Part shown: in pieces, positions 40,320-50,344 of the stretch
How positions within the stretch are numbered: the first letter of the stretch is position 1
Layout: each line of letters starts with the position of its first letter
Assembly: GCA_947588675.1 (NCBI GenBank)
Contig: CANPYY010000002.1
Span: forward strand, 56,934-120,933
Direction of reading: 5' to 3'
Origin: an uncultured Lachnospiraceae bacterium
Lineage (GTDB): Bacteria > Bacillota > Clostridia > Lachnospirales > Lachnospiraceae
Length of the DNA: 64,000 bases
Translations under genes and position numbers: made by a program
Notes under the pieces: generated by a model
Told to the model about the DNA's origin: nothing
Databases searched by the model: none
The model's input: the letters and a program-made list of their open reading frames with translations, nothing else

Positions 40320-42815
40320 TCATTTTACTTTTTTAACGGACTTTTTTATAACCTTTACTTTGCTCCATTTACTGTATACGCGCTTTCCTGAAGAATCCAG
40401 TTTATACGCACGTACTTTTACAAAGCACTTATTTTTCTTCCATTTCTTAATGACAAACGTTCTCTTTTTACCTGAAAGTTTCTTCTTGTTTTTAGACAGC
40501 TTTTTATTGCTTCCAACCTTTATCTGATATCCGTCCGCATTGGATACTTTTTTAATCTTAATAACTGCTTTATTCTTTTTAATACTAACCTTTGCAACTT
40601 TTGGAACACTTGGAGCTTCCGCCTTTTCAACTACAGTTGTTGTATTATTTCCCGAAACCGCATTATCTGAATGAGGTACTAAAACAGGAGGCGTCGGCTG
40701 CTGTGTTGCTTCCGGCTGCTGTGTCGCTTCCGGCTCTTTTGTTGCTTCAGGCTGCGTGCTCGGTTCCGCAGTCTGTTCAGGTTCAGGTGAAGCCGTTGGC
40801 TCAGGAGAAGACGTTGGTTCAGGTTCTTCCTCTGAAAAATCTGCTGTAATTGCAGGATATGTCTTTGTAAAGTCCAAAATAATACCTGTACCTGTATAAC
40901 TGCATATATAAGCCTCTTTCTGTCCATTAACCAGACCTACTGTATGCGGTCCGTCAGATACAGTAACCTCAAGCAGTCCGTTTTCATCAGTAGTTCCCTT
41001 CTTACTTTCACTGTCGTCTATATAATACTCAACTTCCTTATCAGCCGCTATATTTCCGTCTGTATCATGTATTTCAACACAAGCCGTATAATCTTTTGGC
41101 GTATACGCATCGCTGCGAACGACAATACGGTTTTCCGTGACAGGCAGTTTCAAAGCCTTTGTTCCATTTTCTGTACGCGCAAGAATAGTATTTTCAAGAA
41201 GAACATCCTGTGACCTTCCTTCCGCTATCTGCTTTAATCCCGGGTCTGCAAGCATTGTATAATTATTACCGCCGGAAAACAGATAATCAATTGAACCAAG
41301 AATAATCTGACGGCTCTCGTCATTTCTATCCAGAGCTGTATTTTCACCATCCAGATATATAGCTTCTACCTTCTGTCCTGTTTCTTTGTTCGGGTCATAT
41401 ACAAGCGACATACCGCCAATCTGTGGAAATCCTCCGCTTGCCGTCGTACCTGCCATAAGTCCGTCTGCCGTAAGTCCTTTGTTTCCGGAAAGTCCCTGTT
41501 CCATTGCTTCATACAAAACCTTTGGTGTAACAACTTTAAATAAAACACCATTTCCAAATGGAAGTACATTTATAATATCGCCTTTGGTAATTACTCCCTT
41601 ATTAATCGTACTGCGTACTCCGCCGCCATTCTGAAGCGCAACTATCGGAAGATTTTTATATTCCTCAGCCACATTGCCCTCACTTATCATATATTTACCT
41701 TCGTCAATCATACTGTCAGCAATAAGATTACCAAGATTTATCTCTGTTACACGGCCTTCTGCTACATTATTCATTGTTCCGCCCCACAAGGTGCTCTCCG
41801 TGTCAGCTATCTTCTGCTGTAATAACTCTTTACTGGCATCTTCTATCTCGGCAAGTTTCGCCGCAACGTCAGAATCAGGCGCAACATCTTTGTATTTTCC
41901 GTCTTCAGCCTCAAAATCTGCTTCAGGAATAAGTTCCGGCTCTATATCAACATCTTTCGTATCCTGATTATACTTAATCGTCACTTTTCCAACATTTGCA
42001 AGCGCCGTACCTGTCTGGCTTATCTGTATACCATTAACAACTTTATTTTCAATAGTATGGCTGTGGGCGTCAATAATTAAATCAAGTTTTCCCTGATATT
42101 CACCTGTCATAGCCTCTGCAAGCATATCCGATGTACATGCCGTCCCGTCAATCTCACCTATATGAGCCATACACACAATAATATCCGCGCCTTCTGTTTC
42201 CAGCGTATTTATCATTTCTTTTGCCGTAGAAATCTCATCTTCAAAGGTAATTCCTTTAAGTCCCGCAGGGTTGGCAGAAGTTCTTGTTTCCTGAGTCGTA
42301 ATTCCAAACACGCCTATTTTTACTCCAGCCTTTTCAAACATTGCATACTGTCCGTTGCTCTGCTTCTTCTGCTCACCATAAGTTCCTTTAAGAAGTGCTT
42401 CTCCGCCTTTTTTCACATTGGCTCCCAGAATTGGATACTCGGCAAGCGAAAATAGCTTTAAAAGCTGGTCCTGTCCGTAATCAAACTCATGATTTCCCGT
42501 ACACATGGCGTCATATCCCGCAAGATTCATAAGTTTTATAACGTCTTCACCACTGCTAAGCGTTGCTAACGGCGCTCCCTGAACTGCATCACCGCCATCA
42601 AGCAACAGTGAATTTTCCGTAGTTTTTTTCAACGTCGCTACTTTTGCAATACCAATAGCTTCATTCAGATGTCCATGCATATCATTAGTATGATAAATAA
42701 CAATTTCCTTTACATTCGTTTCTGCTCCTTTAGCTGTCTGTGTAATGAAACTGCCGTTAAGCACAAGGCCCATGATTAACATAGCAGTTACAATACGGTT
42801 GATAATTTTTTTCAT
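40320..42815 (-). CDS. Secreted 5'-nucleotidase with a basic C-terminal surface module
   Basis: An 831-residue exported metallophosphatase. After the signal peptide, metal ligands lie in IYHTNDMHGHL, LLDGGDAVQG, CTGNHEFDYG, CMAHIGEI and DAHSHT. The C-terminal nucleotidase domain has NGGGVRSTINKG and LPFGNGVLFKV. A transthyretin-like domain (about 570-640), a Pro/Glu/Ala/Thr linker and a basic fibronectin-like module (YQIKVGSNKKLSKNKKK ... VYSKWSKVKVIKK) close the protein. It dephosphorylates nucleotides or cyclic nucleotides outside the cell. The ATG at 42815 follows GGAAGGA. Same C-terminal module as several neighbours, but no LPXTG. Confidence 0.93.
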   Translation of the reverse strand: MKKIINRIVTAMLIMGLVLNGSFITQTAKGAETNVKEIVIYHTNDMHGHLNEAIGIAKVATLKKTTENSLLLDGGDAVQGAPLATLSSGEDVIKLMNLAGYDAMCTGNHEFDYGQDQLLKLFSLAEYPILGANVKKGGEALLKGTYGEQKKQSNGQYAMFEKAGVKIGVFGITTQETRTSANPAGLKGITFEDEISTAKEMINTLETEGADIIVCMAHIGEIDGTACTSDMLAEAMTGEYQGKLDLIIDAHSHTIENKVVNGIQISQTGTALANVGKVTIKYNQDTKDVDIEPELIPEADFEAEDGKYKDVAPDSDVAAKLAEIEDASKELLQQKIADTESTLWGGTMNNVAEGRVTEINLGNLIADSMIDEGKYMISEGNVAEEYKNLPIVALQNGGGVRSTINKGVITKGDIINVLPFGNGVLFKVVTPKVLYEAMEQGLSGNKGLTADGLMAGTTASGGFPQIGGMSLVYDPNKETGQKVEAIYLDGENTALDRNDESRQIILGSIDYLFSGGNNYTMLADPGLKQIAEGRSQDVLLENTILARTENGTKALKLPVTENRIVVRSDAYTPKDYTACVEIHDTDGNIAADKEVEYYIDDSESKKGTTDENGLLEVTVSDGPHTVGLVNGQKEAYICSYTGTGIILDFTKTYPAITADFSEEEPEPTSSPEPTASPEPEQTAEPSTQPEATKEPEATQQPEATQQPTPPVLVPHSDNAVSGNNTTTVVEKAEAPSVPKVAKVSIKKNKAVIKIKKVSNADGYQIKVGSNKKLSKNKKKLSGKKRTFVIKKWKKNKCFVKVRAYKLDSSGKRVYSKWSKVKVIKKSVKKVK

Positions 42816-42923
42816 ATTATTCAAGTCCTTCCATATGTAATATTTTTTTGCCAACTTTTATTTTAACACATACACAGCATTTTAAACAATAACCATTTAC
42901 GGAACGCAAACGACATAAACCTG

Positions 42924-45743
42924 CTATTTTATCTTAACTTTCTTCACCTTACTCCATTTACCATATACTTTTCTGCCCGAAGCTTTCTTATATGCCCTTA
43001 CACGTATATAACAGAATTTGCTCTTTTTTACTTTCAGTGAAACAATGGTTGAAGATACATTCTTACTCTTTTTCTTAGCAAATTTCTTATTCGTCGAATA
43101 CTGAACCTGATATCCCTTTGCGCCGTTTTTGCTGTACCAGTAAACAACTATCTTTTTGCCGTATTTATATGCCGCTACGCCTTTAACTTTACCCGGTTTT
43201 TTTACACTTTTTTTCGAGGAAGAACTAGTTCCTGACGAAGAATAATTTCTTGTTTTCGTAACTATGCTGTCTTTCAATACAATTCCACTGCCGCCGCTTC
43301 CATTACTGTTTCCGGGATTATTACCTGTTGACGGCTCACCCGCCGAAGGATTGTCATTATCCGCTTTATTACTTACTATACTATAATCTTTTGATACCTC
43401 TCCGGTAAATATTCCCTCTCCCTTAAAAACAGCCCTTGCGGTTCCCAAGGAACTATTAGCAGAATAACTTACAGTATAATCCTCATTTTCGCGAAGCGCA
43501 TACGAACCGTAAGTAATATGCACCTCAGGTATATATTCATGGTAATCCGTGTACTCAAAGACCTGCGGTGTCAACGTTACGGTACAATCTTCTATATTTA
43601 TCCTTCCTTTAAATTCACATTCCTCAAGTTTATCTGCAGGCAGATGATAAAATACCGGCGAACCGCCATAAGTTACATACCACACAATTTCATCCTGAGA
43701 TGTATATAACGGAGCGCAGTCAGAAAGCTTTGCGTAGATTGTATGTATTTCTCCTATGAGTTCTCCCGACGAATCAATCTTTGCAATCTTAACTAAAGTA
43801 AAATTATCGGAATCCGTTTCCTCCCACAGCACATAAAGTTCATTTTCACCTGCCTTTACAAGATGCGGGTTTCCTACGCTGATATCCGAATATTCATCAT
43901 AATCTGTAAGCCGTCGTATATTTGTATCTGTAAGATTATTGTCTGTTGACGATACAAATATGTTCCGAACTCCTGAAATCGGATCATAAACGGAATCTGT
44001 CTGGTCGCATGAATTTCCTGCAGCTACCAGCCTGTTACCTGCAAGTTCAAATCCGCCCACAGATACTCCCGTGGCATTTTCCCCCGTTTCTCCTGCAATT
44101 CTAATAAGCTCTGTGTATGAACAATTAGTAATATTGTTTATATTTGATTTTGTAAGCACTACCGACCTCGGATATGCATCTCCATGGTCCAGACGGTACA
44201 AATATGCTCCGTCCGTTCTTACAAACTGATTGAAAGAATGACTTACATAACCATAGTTCACATTCATTATACCATACCAGCTCTGTATTACCGACATTGT
44301 ATTCTGGGCAATCACATATGTCATATTTGCCTGATGATTAAGCCCATCGTCCGACGCATACATCTGGTGGCATGTATGAATAAAGAGCATACCTTGTGTT
44401 TCCGTCATCCTAAGGCTTCCTGCCTCAAATGGTATTATCGTATTAGCGCCATATACACTCTGTGAGTCAAGTCTGTTCCACTCCTTATCATATTTGACTA
44501 CACGCATAATCTCTGTACTATCATTCTCATAAGGATTCTCCTGTCCGAATACCATAAAATTATAATCGGTTCCCGAAAAATATCCTCCAAATAACGGAAG
44601 CTCCATACCAATCTCTTTTATGCTAAGAAGCTCATAATCATAAGAATATTCTTCCGCATATACCTTATCATCTGTCGTTTCAACCCTGAGATATCCTGAA
44701 GCGGTTTCAGAAAGATAGGATTTTACGGTATCCGCATACAGATAAGTATAATCATTAGCGGAAGAATTGTATGACTCTGTTCCGCCTGTAGTATTCTTTG
44801 TATATTTAAGATAGTTTAACCTGCTTTCATCAGGTTCTGTATCCTGAGGGTCATCCGACGGAGGTATAGGTGTATCCTGCGGGTTTTCCGTCTCCCCGTC
44901 TATAACAGGAACATCCCATGCGCCATTCCCCTCCGGATTGATTTCCCCATCTTCTGAAAGCACTTCCGTTACGGCAGTTCCTGCATCTGACCACAGCGAT
45001 GCATCCGACAAATTAACATATATTACAGGCCGTATACCGGCAGTTGCGTCTACAGGCATCATTTCACTTATTATTCCATTTGCTAATACACATGCGGCAG
45101 TATCATTCTGCCAGCCGGGTCCTCTTAACCACCATGTATCGGCAGACTCCGTATTGGAATACATTCCCGGTTTTGTAGCTGCATATGCAGTATCTGATAC
45201 GGTCCTTGATGGATTCTTTTCATTATAAGGACTATATTCAAAACCGTATCCATTTAATATTTCATCAAGAGACAAAAGAAATACTTTATCTTTTGTCGTA
45301 TTACCACCGTAAGCCCCAAAGCTGTCTTCGTATGCATCATTAATAACAGTTCTTGTCTGAATCGCTTCTCTTTCAGCCGTATTAAAAGCAGTGTTATAAA
45401 AGGTGGCGTTTAACCATTTTCTTATATTGCAATTTTCCCACGTACAATCTTCTTCTGCATTATTATACTTTCCTGCATCCAGAATCTTATCAGATAAAAG
45501 CAACGCATAATTGCCTGATTCCTGTAAAATGCGCCAACGTATAGGTTCCATTTTATCGGAAAAATTAATTTTTCCATCGCCATTAGTATCATTTTGATAA
45601 TAATTTCCAAAATAAATACAATCCCACTCGCTTTTTCCTGCCGCGCTGACATTTTTTGCTTTTATGGCGTCTGTAGCTGCACTAAATGTAATTGTTACTG
45701 CAATTGCCGTTATAAAGGCTGTTATTTTTCCTTTCTTTAACAT
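42924..45743 (-). CDS. Secreted DUF6273 protein with basic C-terminal module
   Basis: A 939-residue exported protein. The signal peptide (to about residue 35) is followed by a DUF6273 domain (about 38-250: IYFGNYYQND, IRWRILQESGNYALLLSDKI, TWENCNIRKWLN, WWLRGPG, GIRPVIYVNL). The middle (about 320-760) is strand-rich, with repeated trp/tyr motifs that suggest a propeller. A short beta domain with YTVSYSANSS, a Ser/Gly linker and the basic fibronectin-like module (GYQVQYSTNKKFAKKKSK ... KVYGKWSKVKKVKIK) follow. Function is unknown; DUF6273 may be a lectin-like or proteolysis-linked fold. The start follows AGGGGGAGATAAAA. It lies 13 bases after the next paralogue. Confidence 0.82.
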   Translation of the reverse strand: MLKKGKITAFITAIAVTITFSAATDAIKAKNVSAAGKSEWDCIYFGNYYQNDTNGDGKINFSDKMEPIRWRILQESGNYALLLSDKILDAGKYNNAEEDCTWENCNIRKWLNATFYNTAFNTAEREAIQTRTVINDAYEDSFGAYGGNTTKDKVFLLSLDEILNGYGFEYSPYNEKNPSRTVSDTAYAATKPGMYSNTESADTWWLRGPGWQNDTAACVLANGIISEMMPVDATAGIRPVIYVNLSDASLWSDAGTAVTEVLSEDGEINPEGNGAWDVPVIDGETENPQDTPIPPSDDPQDTEPDESRLNYLKYTKNTTGGTESYNSSANDYTYLYADTVKSYLSETASGYLRVETTDDKVYAEEYSYDYELLSIKEIGMELPLFGGYFSGTDYNFMVFGQENPYENDSTEIMRVVKYDKEWNRLDSQSVYGANTIIPFEAGSLRMTETQGMLFIHTCHQMYASDDGLNHQANMTYVIAQNTMSVIQSWYGIMNVNYGYVSHSFNQFVRTDGAYLYRLDHGDAYPRSVVLTKSNINNITNCSYTELIRIAGETGENATGVSVGGFELAGNRLVAAGNSCDQTDSVYDPISGVRNIFVSSTDNNLTDTNIRRLTDYDEYSDISVGNPHLVKAGENELYVLWEETDSDNFTLVKIAKIDSSGELIGEIHTIYAKLSDCAPLYTSQDEIVWYVTYGGSPVFYHLPADKLEECEFKGRINIEDCTVTLTPQVFEYTDYHEYIPEVHITYGSYALRENEDYTVSYSANSSLGTARAVFKGEGIFTGEVSKDYSIVSNKADNDNPSAGEPSTGNNPGNSNGSGGSGIVLKDSIVTKTRNYSSSGTSSSSKKSVKKPGKVKGVAAYKYGKKIVVYWYSKNGAKGYQVQYSTNKKFAKKKSKNVSSTIVSLKVKKSKFCYIRVRAYKKASGRKVYGKWSKVKKVKIK

Positions 45744-45756
45744 TTTTATCTCCCCC

Positions 45757-48700
45757 TTACTTTTTAGTCCTTATTTTAATCTTTTTTACTTTACTCCATT
45801 TACCATATACTTTTTTACCCGACGCTTTTCTGTATGCCCTTACGCGCACATAGTAGGTTTTTCCTTTCTTTACTCTTTTTATAATCTTACGATGTTTATT
45901 CTTCCCTACTATTACTGTTTTTTTCTTTTTAGTAAACTTTCTATTTTGCGCATACTGAAGCTGGTAACCTGAAATATTAAGCTTTCCTTTCCATGTGGCT
46001 TCCAGTTTCTTTCCATTTGTAAACAAAACCAGCTTTACTACTTTTCCCGGTTTTTTCACTTTCTTATTGGAAAATGCTACGTCTTTACTTGTATTGCTCT
46101 CATTATCTGTGTTATTTACGTTATCCTGAGGATTATCTGTCACTGTATTATTTTTTTCTTCTTTAGTCAATACATCTGTTTCTTCTTCATAATAAGTTCC
46201 ACACTCTGTACACTGATATCCTTTTATTCCCATTTCATCATATGTGCTTGCTATGTCTGTTACTAATTCAAATTTATGGCCTGCATTTGAATCTACAACA
46301 TTTCTTACATCAACTTTTCCGCACTCACATACGTACTTATCATATCCTGCGCATCCGCATGTGGCAGCTATTTTTTCGTCAAACACATATTTATGCGTAT
46401 GCAGTGAAATATCTTTATCTGAGCAGTAATCTCTTACATACTCACAATCACTGTTTATTGTTAAACCGTCACTGCATCCTGCAAATGCGGTATCATCAAT
46501 AAAATATTCGCTTTCAGGCAGCGATACTTCGGTTATTCCGCTGCATTCCGCAAATGAATATGCACCTATTGAAAACAAATCAGATTCAGGAGTCGCCTCA
46601 CTTAAACTTACCTTTTTAAGATTGCCGCACCCGATAAACGCATATTCTCCTATATTGCATACATCTGCGTCAATGCTTACGCTTATAATCTTATCCTTAT
46701 ATTCACTCCACGGCTGGGTGTCATACTCAAAGTCATACATGTTTCCCTGTCCTGAAATATCCATACAGCCGTTTTCATAAAGGACATACTCCAGATTATC
46801 CCCGCATTTGCCGCTGTCAATTACTTCCTTGCCTCCATCATCTAAGGAATAGGCATTAAATGTATTTTTTTTATATATTATCTTATAAAATGATGCTGTC
46901 GGAATCCTGTCTATTATATTTTGTGAATGTCCTTTTTTATCCAGTCCTTCACGGTATATGGCCGCCGCCGATTCAAAACATATATTCAGCTTATTACCTT
47001 TCAACTCAATATCTTCACTCATATTCGGATATTTTATTGTATTAACTTCATTATTTATGAAATTTCCAAAATGACTTCCTGACAACTTATATACCCTGAT
47101 GTTTGAAGTATTTTTTCTTCCAAGCGAGCATGATGCTATCAAATATGTTGCACCATTATGTTCCCTGAATGCTACTCCCTGCGTTTTTAACGGCAGGACT
47201 ATTTTAGTTTCCCTGTCCAATTTACCGTCTTTTGCCGAATATGCTACCATATAACTTTTGTCTTTATCTTTTCCATCTTTTCCTGCTGATTCGACACATA
47301 CGCCTACAAATACCTTGTTTCCATAGCAGCACAAAAATGACGGTTTGGCAATCTCACTGCCTATTGAAAATTTATCTTTTAAAGTAATTTTATATGCGTC
47401 GTCACCACTTTTAACGGCAGTATCAATCTCTTTTTCGGGCAGTTTCCATACGCACCGTTTACTTGAAGAATCGGCAATATAGATAATTCCATTATTTGAA
47501 CTATATGATAATGCCCCTACATGGCTTTTATTATTATTAAGGACTAACGTACACTTATATTTTCTGCTGTTCTTATCCATAACATATATCACCGAATTAT
47601 GGGTCTTATGTTCATCCCTTTTCATAACACCCTCAGCAGGCTTTTTCTCATCCTGCGCGGCCGCCGCGCAATATGCCGATATAAGAAAATATTTTCCTGT
47701 CGTACAGCATCCCTGCGGTACCATCGTCCGGCATACATTAGAACCATCGCTTTCATTTGTCTGGCGTATCCCCGGAATTACATATGATTCATTTTCATAT
47801 CCCTCTAATGTATGACAAAATTCCATAAATTTATCTATCATCAAACTTTTCCGCCACTCGTCTAACAAAGCGGTCAAATCAGGATAGCCCAGTATGCTTT
47901 CTGTAGATGTATTGTAATGACTATTATTGCTGCCAACACTGCCCAAAACCGGTTTTTCCAAACTTATATTTTCCGAATCCTTTTTAACACGGATTACAGG
48001 GCGGATTCCCTTATCATATGTAGGATAAATATTCGTATCCCTAACTCCGAAAGGTTCATGTATTTTTCCACCTTTTTCGACTGTCGTACAACATGCCTGA
48101 CCATAGAAATAATATGGATGACCTCTTAAACACCATGTCTGTGCTGACTCCTGCATATCTACATACTGAGTAGCATATGCAATCCTTGATTTATCACTAT
48201 CAAATCCATATTCAATATTACGCGCTTCATCTTCATCCAATAACCACACTTTATCCCTTGTACTTTCTAAAACATAATCATCTGTACTTCCTGCAAGATT
48301 TATTTTTTCCCGATTTACATTACGGCTAACAACTTCTGTTTCAATCAAATCATCCTTCTCTTTTGCAAACGCATAATTAATAAAATTTGAATTTAACCAT
48401 ACTCTTAAACTGGCATCCTTCCATCCTTCACAACTCCAGTCATGATATTGCCGTCTTGCTATAATTTTTTCTGACAGCAGCAGATATGAATCTGAATCCA
48501 CATCTAATACTCTCCATTCAATAGCAGATTCTTTATAATAATTACCATCTTCATATAAATAAGAAACATTATCAAGGTGCAGTTCATTACCTGCAAAATC
48601 GTATTGTTTTAAAGCCTCTAACTCATTTTGACTTATAACCAAATCTTGATAATATCTTCCAAAATAAACTTTATCACCTACTGACGCTGTCTTATCATCA

Positions 48701-48798
48701 GCTTGTACCATATCAGAATCCGTAACAGGAAACGATATTGCAAACATGCTTAAAATCATTATAAATGATGCCAGTTTTCTTTTTACGTTATTTTTCAT
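45757..48798 (-). CDS. Secreted DUF6273/LRR protein with basic C-terminal module
   Basis: A 1,013-residue exported protein. Domains in order: signal peptide, DUF6273 (about 38-285, with EWRVLDVDSDSYLLLSEKII), a propeller-like region (about 330-640), a BspA-type leucine-rich stretch (ISVSIDADVCNIGEYAFIGC, SIGAYSFAECSGITEVSLP), a Cys-pair region repeating C-x-C and GYQCTECGTYY, and a basic fibronectin-like module (GYQLQYAQNRKFTKKKK ... KVYGKWSKVKKIKIR). It is a close paralogue of the lectin protein at 60265, differing at the head. The start follows AGGAGGTAATATTTT. A surface adhesin is the simplest reading, but the function is unproven. Confidence 0.83.
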   Translation of the reverse strand: MKNNVKRKLASFIMILSMFAISFPVTDSDMVQADDKTASVGDKVYFGRYYQDLVISQNELEALKQYDFAGNELHLDNVSYLYEDGNYYKESAIEWRVLDVDSDSYLLLSEKIIARRQYHDWSCEGWKDASLRVWLNSNFINYAFAKEKDDLIETEVVSRNVNREKINLAGSTDDYVLESTRDKVWLLDEDEARNIEYGFDSDKSRIAYATQYVDMQESAQTWCLRGHPYYFYGQACCTTVEKGGKIHEPFGVRDTNIYPTYDKGIRPVIRVKKDSENISLEKPVLGSVGSNNSHYNTSTESILGYPDLTALLDEWRKSLMIDKFMEFCHTLEGYENESYVIPGIRQTNESDGSNVCRTMVPQGCCTTGKYFLISAYCAAAAQDEKKPAEGVMKRDEHKTHNSVIYVMDKNSRKYKCTLVLNNNKSHVGALSYSSNNGIIYIADSSSKRCVWKLPEKEIDTAVKSGDDAYKITLKDKFSIGSEIAKPSFLCCYGNKVFVGVCVESAGKDGKDKDKSYMVAYSAKDGKLDRETKIVLPLKTQGVAFREHNGATYLIASCSLGRKNTSNIRVYKLSGSHFGNFINNEVNTIKYPNMSEDIELKGNKLNICFESAAAIYREGLDKKGHSQNIIDRIPTASFYKIIYKKNTFNAYSLDDGGKEVIDSGKCGDNLEYVLYENGCMDISGQGNMYDFEYDTQPWSEYKDKIISVSIDADVCNIGEYAFIGCGNLKKVSLSEATPESDLFSIGAYSFAECSGITEVSLPESEYFIDDTAFAGCSDGLTINSDCEYVRDYCSDKDISLHTHKYVFDEKIAATCGCAGYDKYVCECGKVDVRNVVDSNAGHKFELVTDIASTYDEMGIKGYQCTECGTYYEEETDVLTKEEKNNTVTDNPQDNVNNTDNESNTSKDVAFSNKKVKKPGKVVKLVLFTNGKKLEATWKGKLNISGYQLQYAQNRKFTKKKKTVIVGKNKHRKIIKRVKKGKTYYVRVRAYRKASGKKVYGKWSKVKKIKIRTKK

Positions 48799-48824
48799 AA
48801 AATATTACCTCCTCCATAAATTTA

Positions 48825-50309
48825 TTATTCATGAATAAATACAGCTTCCTTATACTGTGACATACTGTATATTTTTTCAGCATCCGACGGCATAAGATTA
48901 ATACATCCGTGCGAACCTTTATACATGTATAACGTCTTACTCCAACGACTCCATGGCTGCCACGTTGCAGGATGAAAACCTATACCCGTCCACGTAATAC
49001 GAACCCAGCATTTTACAAATGTTCTGTAATCCTCTCCCACCATCGTATAATTTCTTCTATGCTCTTTTATGTAATAAGCCCCTGTAGAAGTATGGCGTTC
49101 ACCCGGAAGTCCGCTTATACATTTACAGGAAAACACAACCTTTCCTTTCCTGAATACATATACCATCTGTTCGCCAAGCGACACTTCGATATAATTTTTT
49201 GTGTCCCAGTCTTTTATTTTCTTACCTGTACTGAGTTTATAGGCGCTATTTAAATATACCGGCTTTAGTGTTATCGTAATTGCTTTTTTATGCGATTTGC
49301 TCTGTACTTCCATGTATGAATCCGTTTTTTTAACGTCTATCTTTTTCCTAAGCGCCTTCATAAGCTGTTCATAGGTCTTTTCGTAATCAAGCTGCCATCC
49401 GTAATCACCGCCGGATACAGTTATTTTCTTTCCCGTATGCGATTTAATAGTTCGGGATTTTCCAAGCGTATTATATTTCCCGCACATTTTTTCAAGCCAT
49501 ATTTTTATTGCTTTTTTATCGTAACTGATTTTACCGTTATTATACTTCATCCATTTCGATATCTGCTCAGCAGCAACCGTTTCTACCGTACTGTCATCCA
49601 TTTTCCAGTTTATAAATCTGAGCGCGGCATTATTGCGCAAAGCAAGTTCCTGCGTAAGCTGATAATTATCGTCTGTTATTTCCGGTGATTCATATACTCC
49701 CGGATATTCTTCTTCGTCCGTGAGGTCTATCTGCTTCTTTCCTTTCAAAAGAGCCTCTTTTACAATATCTGCGAATCTGGAAACTACTATTACATTTCCT
49801 TCGGTTTCTTTAACACAGGTATATGCTCCTTTATCTTTATCATACTCTATGTGCGCTGAAACAGGACTGCATATTTCATAATCACCGCTTCCGCATACCA
49901 ATTCCGATTCGTTTATAAGCTTTACAAGCATATCCTCATTGTATGAAATGCCTTCTTTAATGTAAAGTTCCTCGGATATGCTCCACGGCAGAAGAATATC
50001 ATTATGCTGCTTCTCAAACAGGCTGTCAAGCTCTTTGCTGCATTCCATCCTGTATCCTATACTGCTTCCTTCAATTACCATTCTGCCGTTATTTCGTCCA
50101 AGTATTTCAAGAGTATAGTTATCATAATATTCCCGGATACTATCCATTGTATCCTCCATGGTCTGTGCAGACACGGTAAACTCATTAATTACCGTTCCCG
50201 GATACCATCGATTCTTAAAATACATATTTTGACCAAACACAAATCCACCGACGCCCATAATAAGAAGCACAACAGCAATACCTATTATAAGATAACGCAT
50301 TTTTTTCAT
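48825..50309 (-). CDS. L,D-transpeptidase with peptidoglycan-binding domain
   Basis: A 494-residue membrane-anchored enzyme. An N-terminal helix (about 5-26) anchors it; a PG-binding-4-like domain (about 245-340, with SGGDYGWQLDYEKTYEQL) precedes the YkuD catalytic domain (about 370-494). The active Cys is in KGSHGCINLMPSDAEKIY, with the expected His two residues before it. It forms 3-3 cross-links in the wall or attaches proteins to it. The ATG at 50309 follows GAGGATAGATATT; a TTG at 50324 is less likely. It sits in the surface-protein run, which suits a role in wall remodelling. Confidence 0.93.
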   Translation of the reverse strand: MKKMRYLIIGIAVVLLIMGVGGFVFGQNMYFKNRWYPGTVINEFTVSAQTMEDTMDSIREYYDNYTLEILGRNNGRMVIEGSSIGYRMECSKELDSLFEKQHNDILLPWSISEELYIKEGISYNEDMLVKLINESELVCGSGDYEICSPVSAHIEYDKDKGAYTCVKETEGNVIVVSRFADIVKEALLKGKKQIDLTDEEEYPGVYESPEITDDNYQLTQELALRNNAALRFINWKMDDSTVETVAAEQISKWMKYNNGKISYDKKAIKIWLEKMCGKYNTLGKSRTIKSHTGKKITVSGGDYGWQLDYEKTYEQLMKALRKKIDVKKTDSYMEVQSKSHKKAITITLKPVYLNSAYKLSTGKKIKDWDTKNYIEVSLGEQMVYVFRKGKVVFSCKCISGLPGERHTSTGAYYIKEHRRNYTMVGEDYRTFVKCWVRITWTGIGFHPATWQPWSRWSKTLYMYKGSHGCINLMPSDAEKIYSMSQYKEAVFIHE

Positions 50310-50344
50310 AATATCTATCCTCAATTTTTTTAATAACCGTATAT

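Noticed and set aside
40592..40927. Plus- and minus-strand frames rich in Leu, Gln and Arg in the 5'-nucleotidase gene
   Set aside because: They are other frames of the repetitive Pro/Glu/Ala/Thr linker of that protein.
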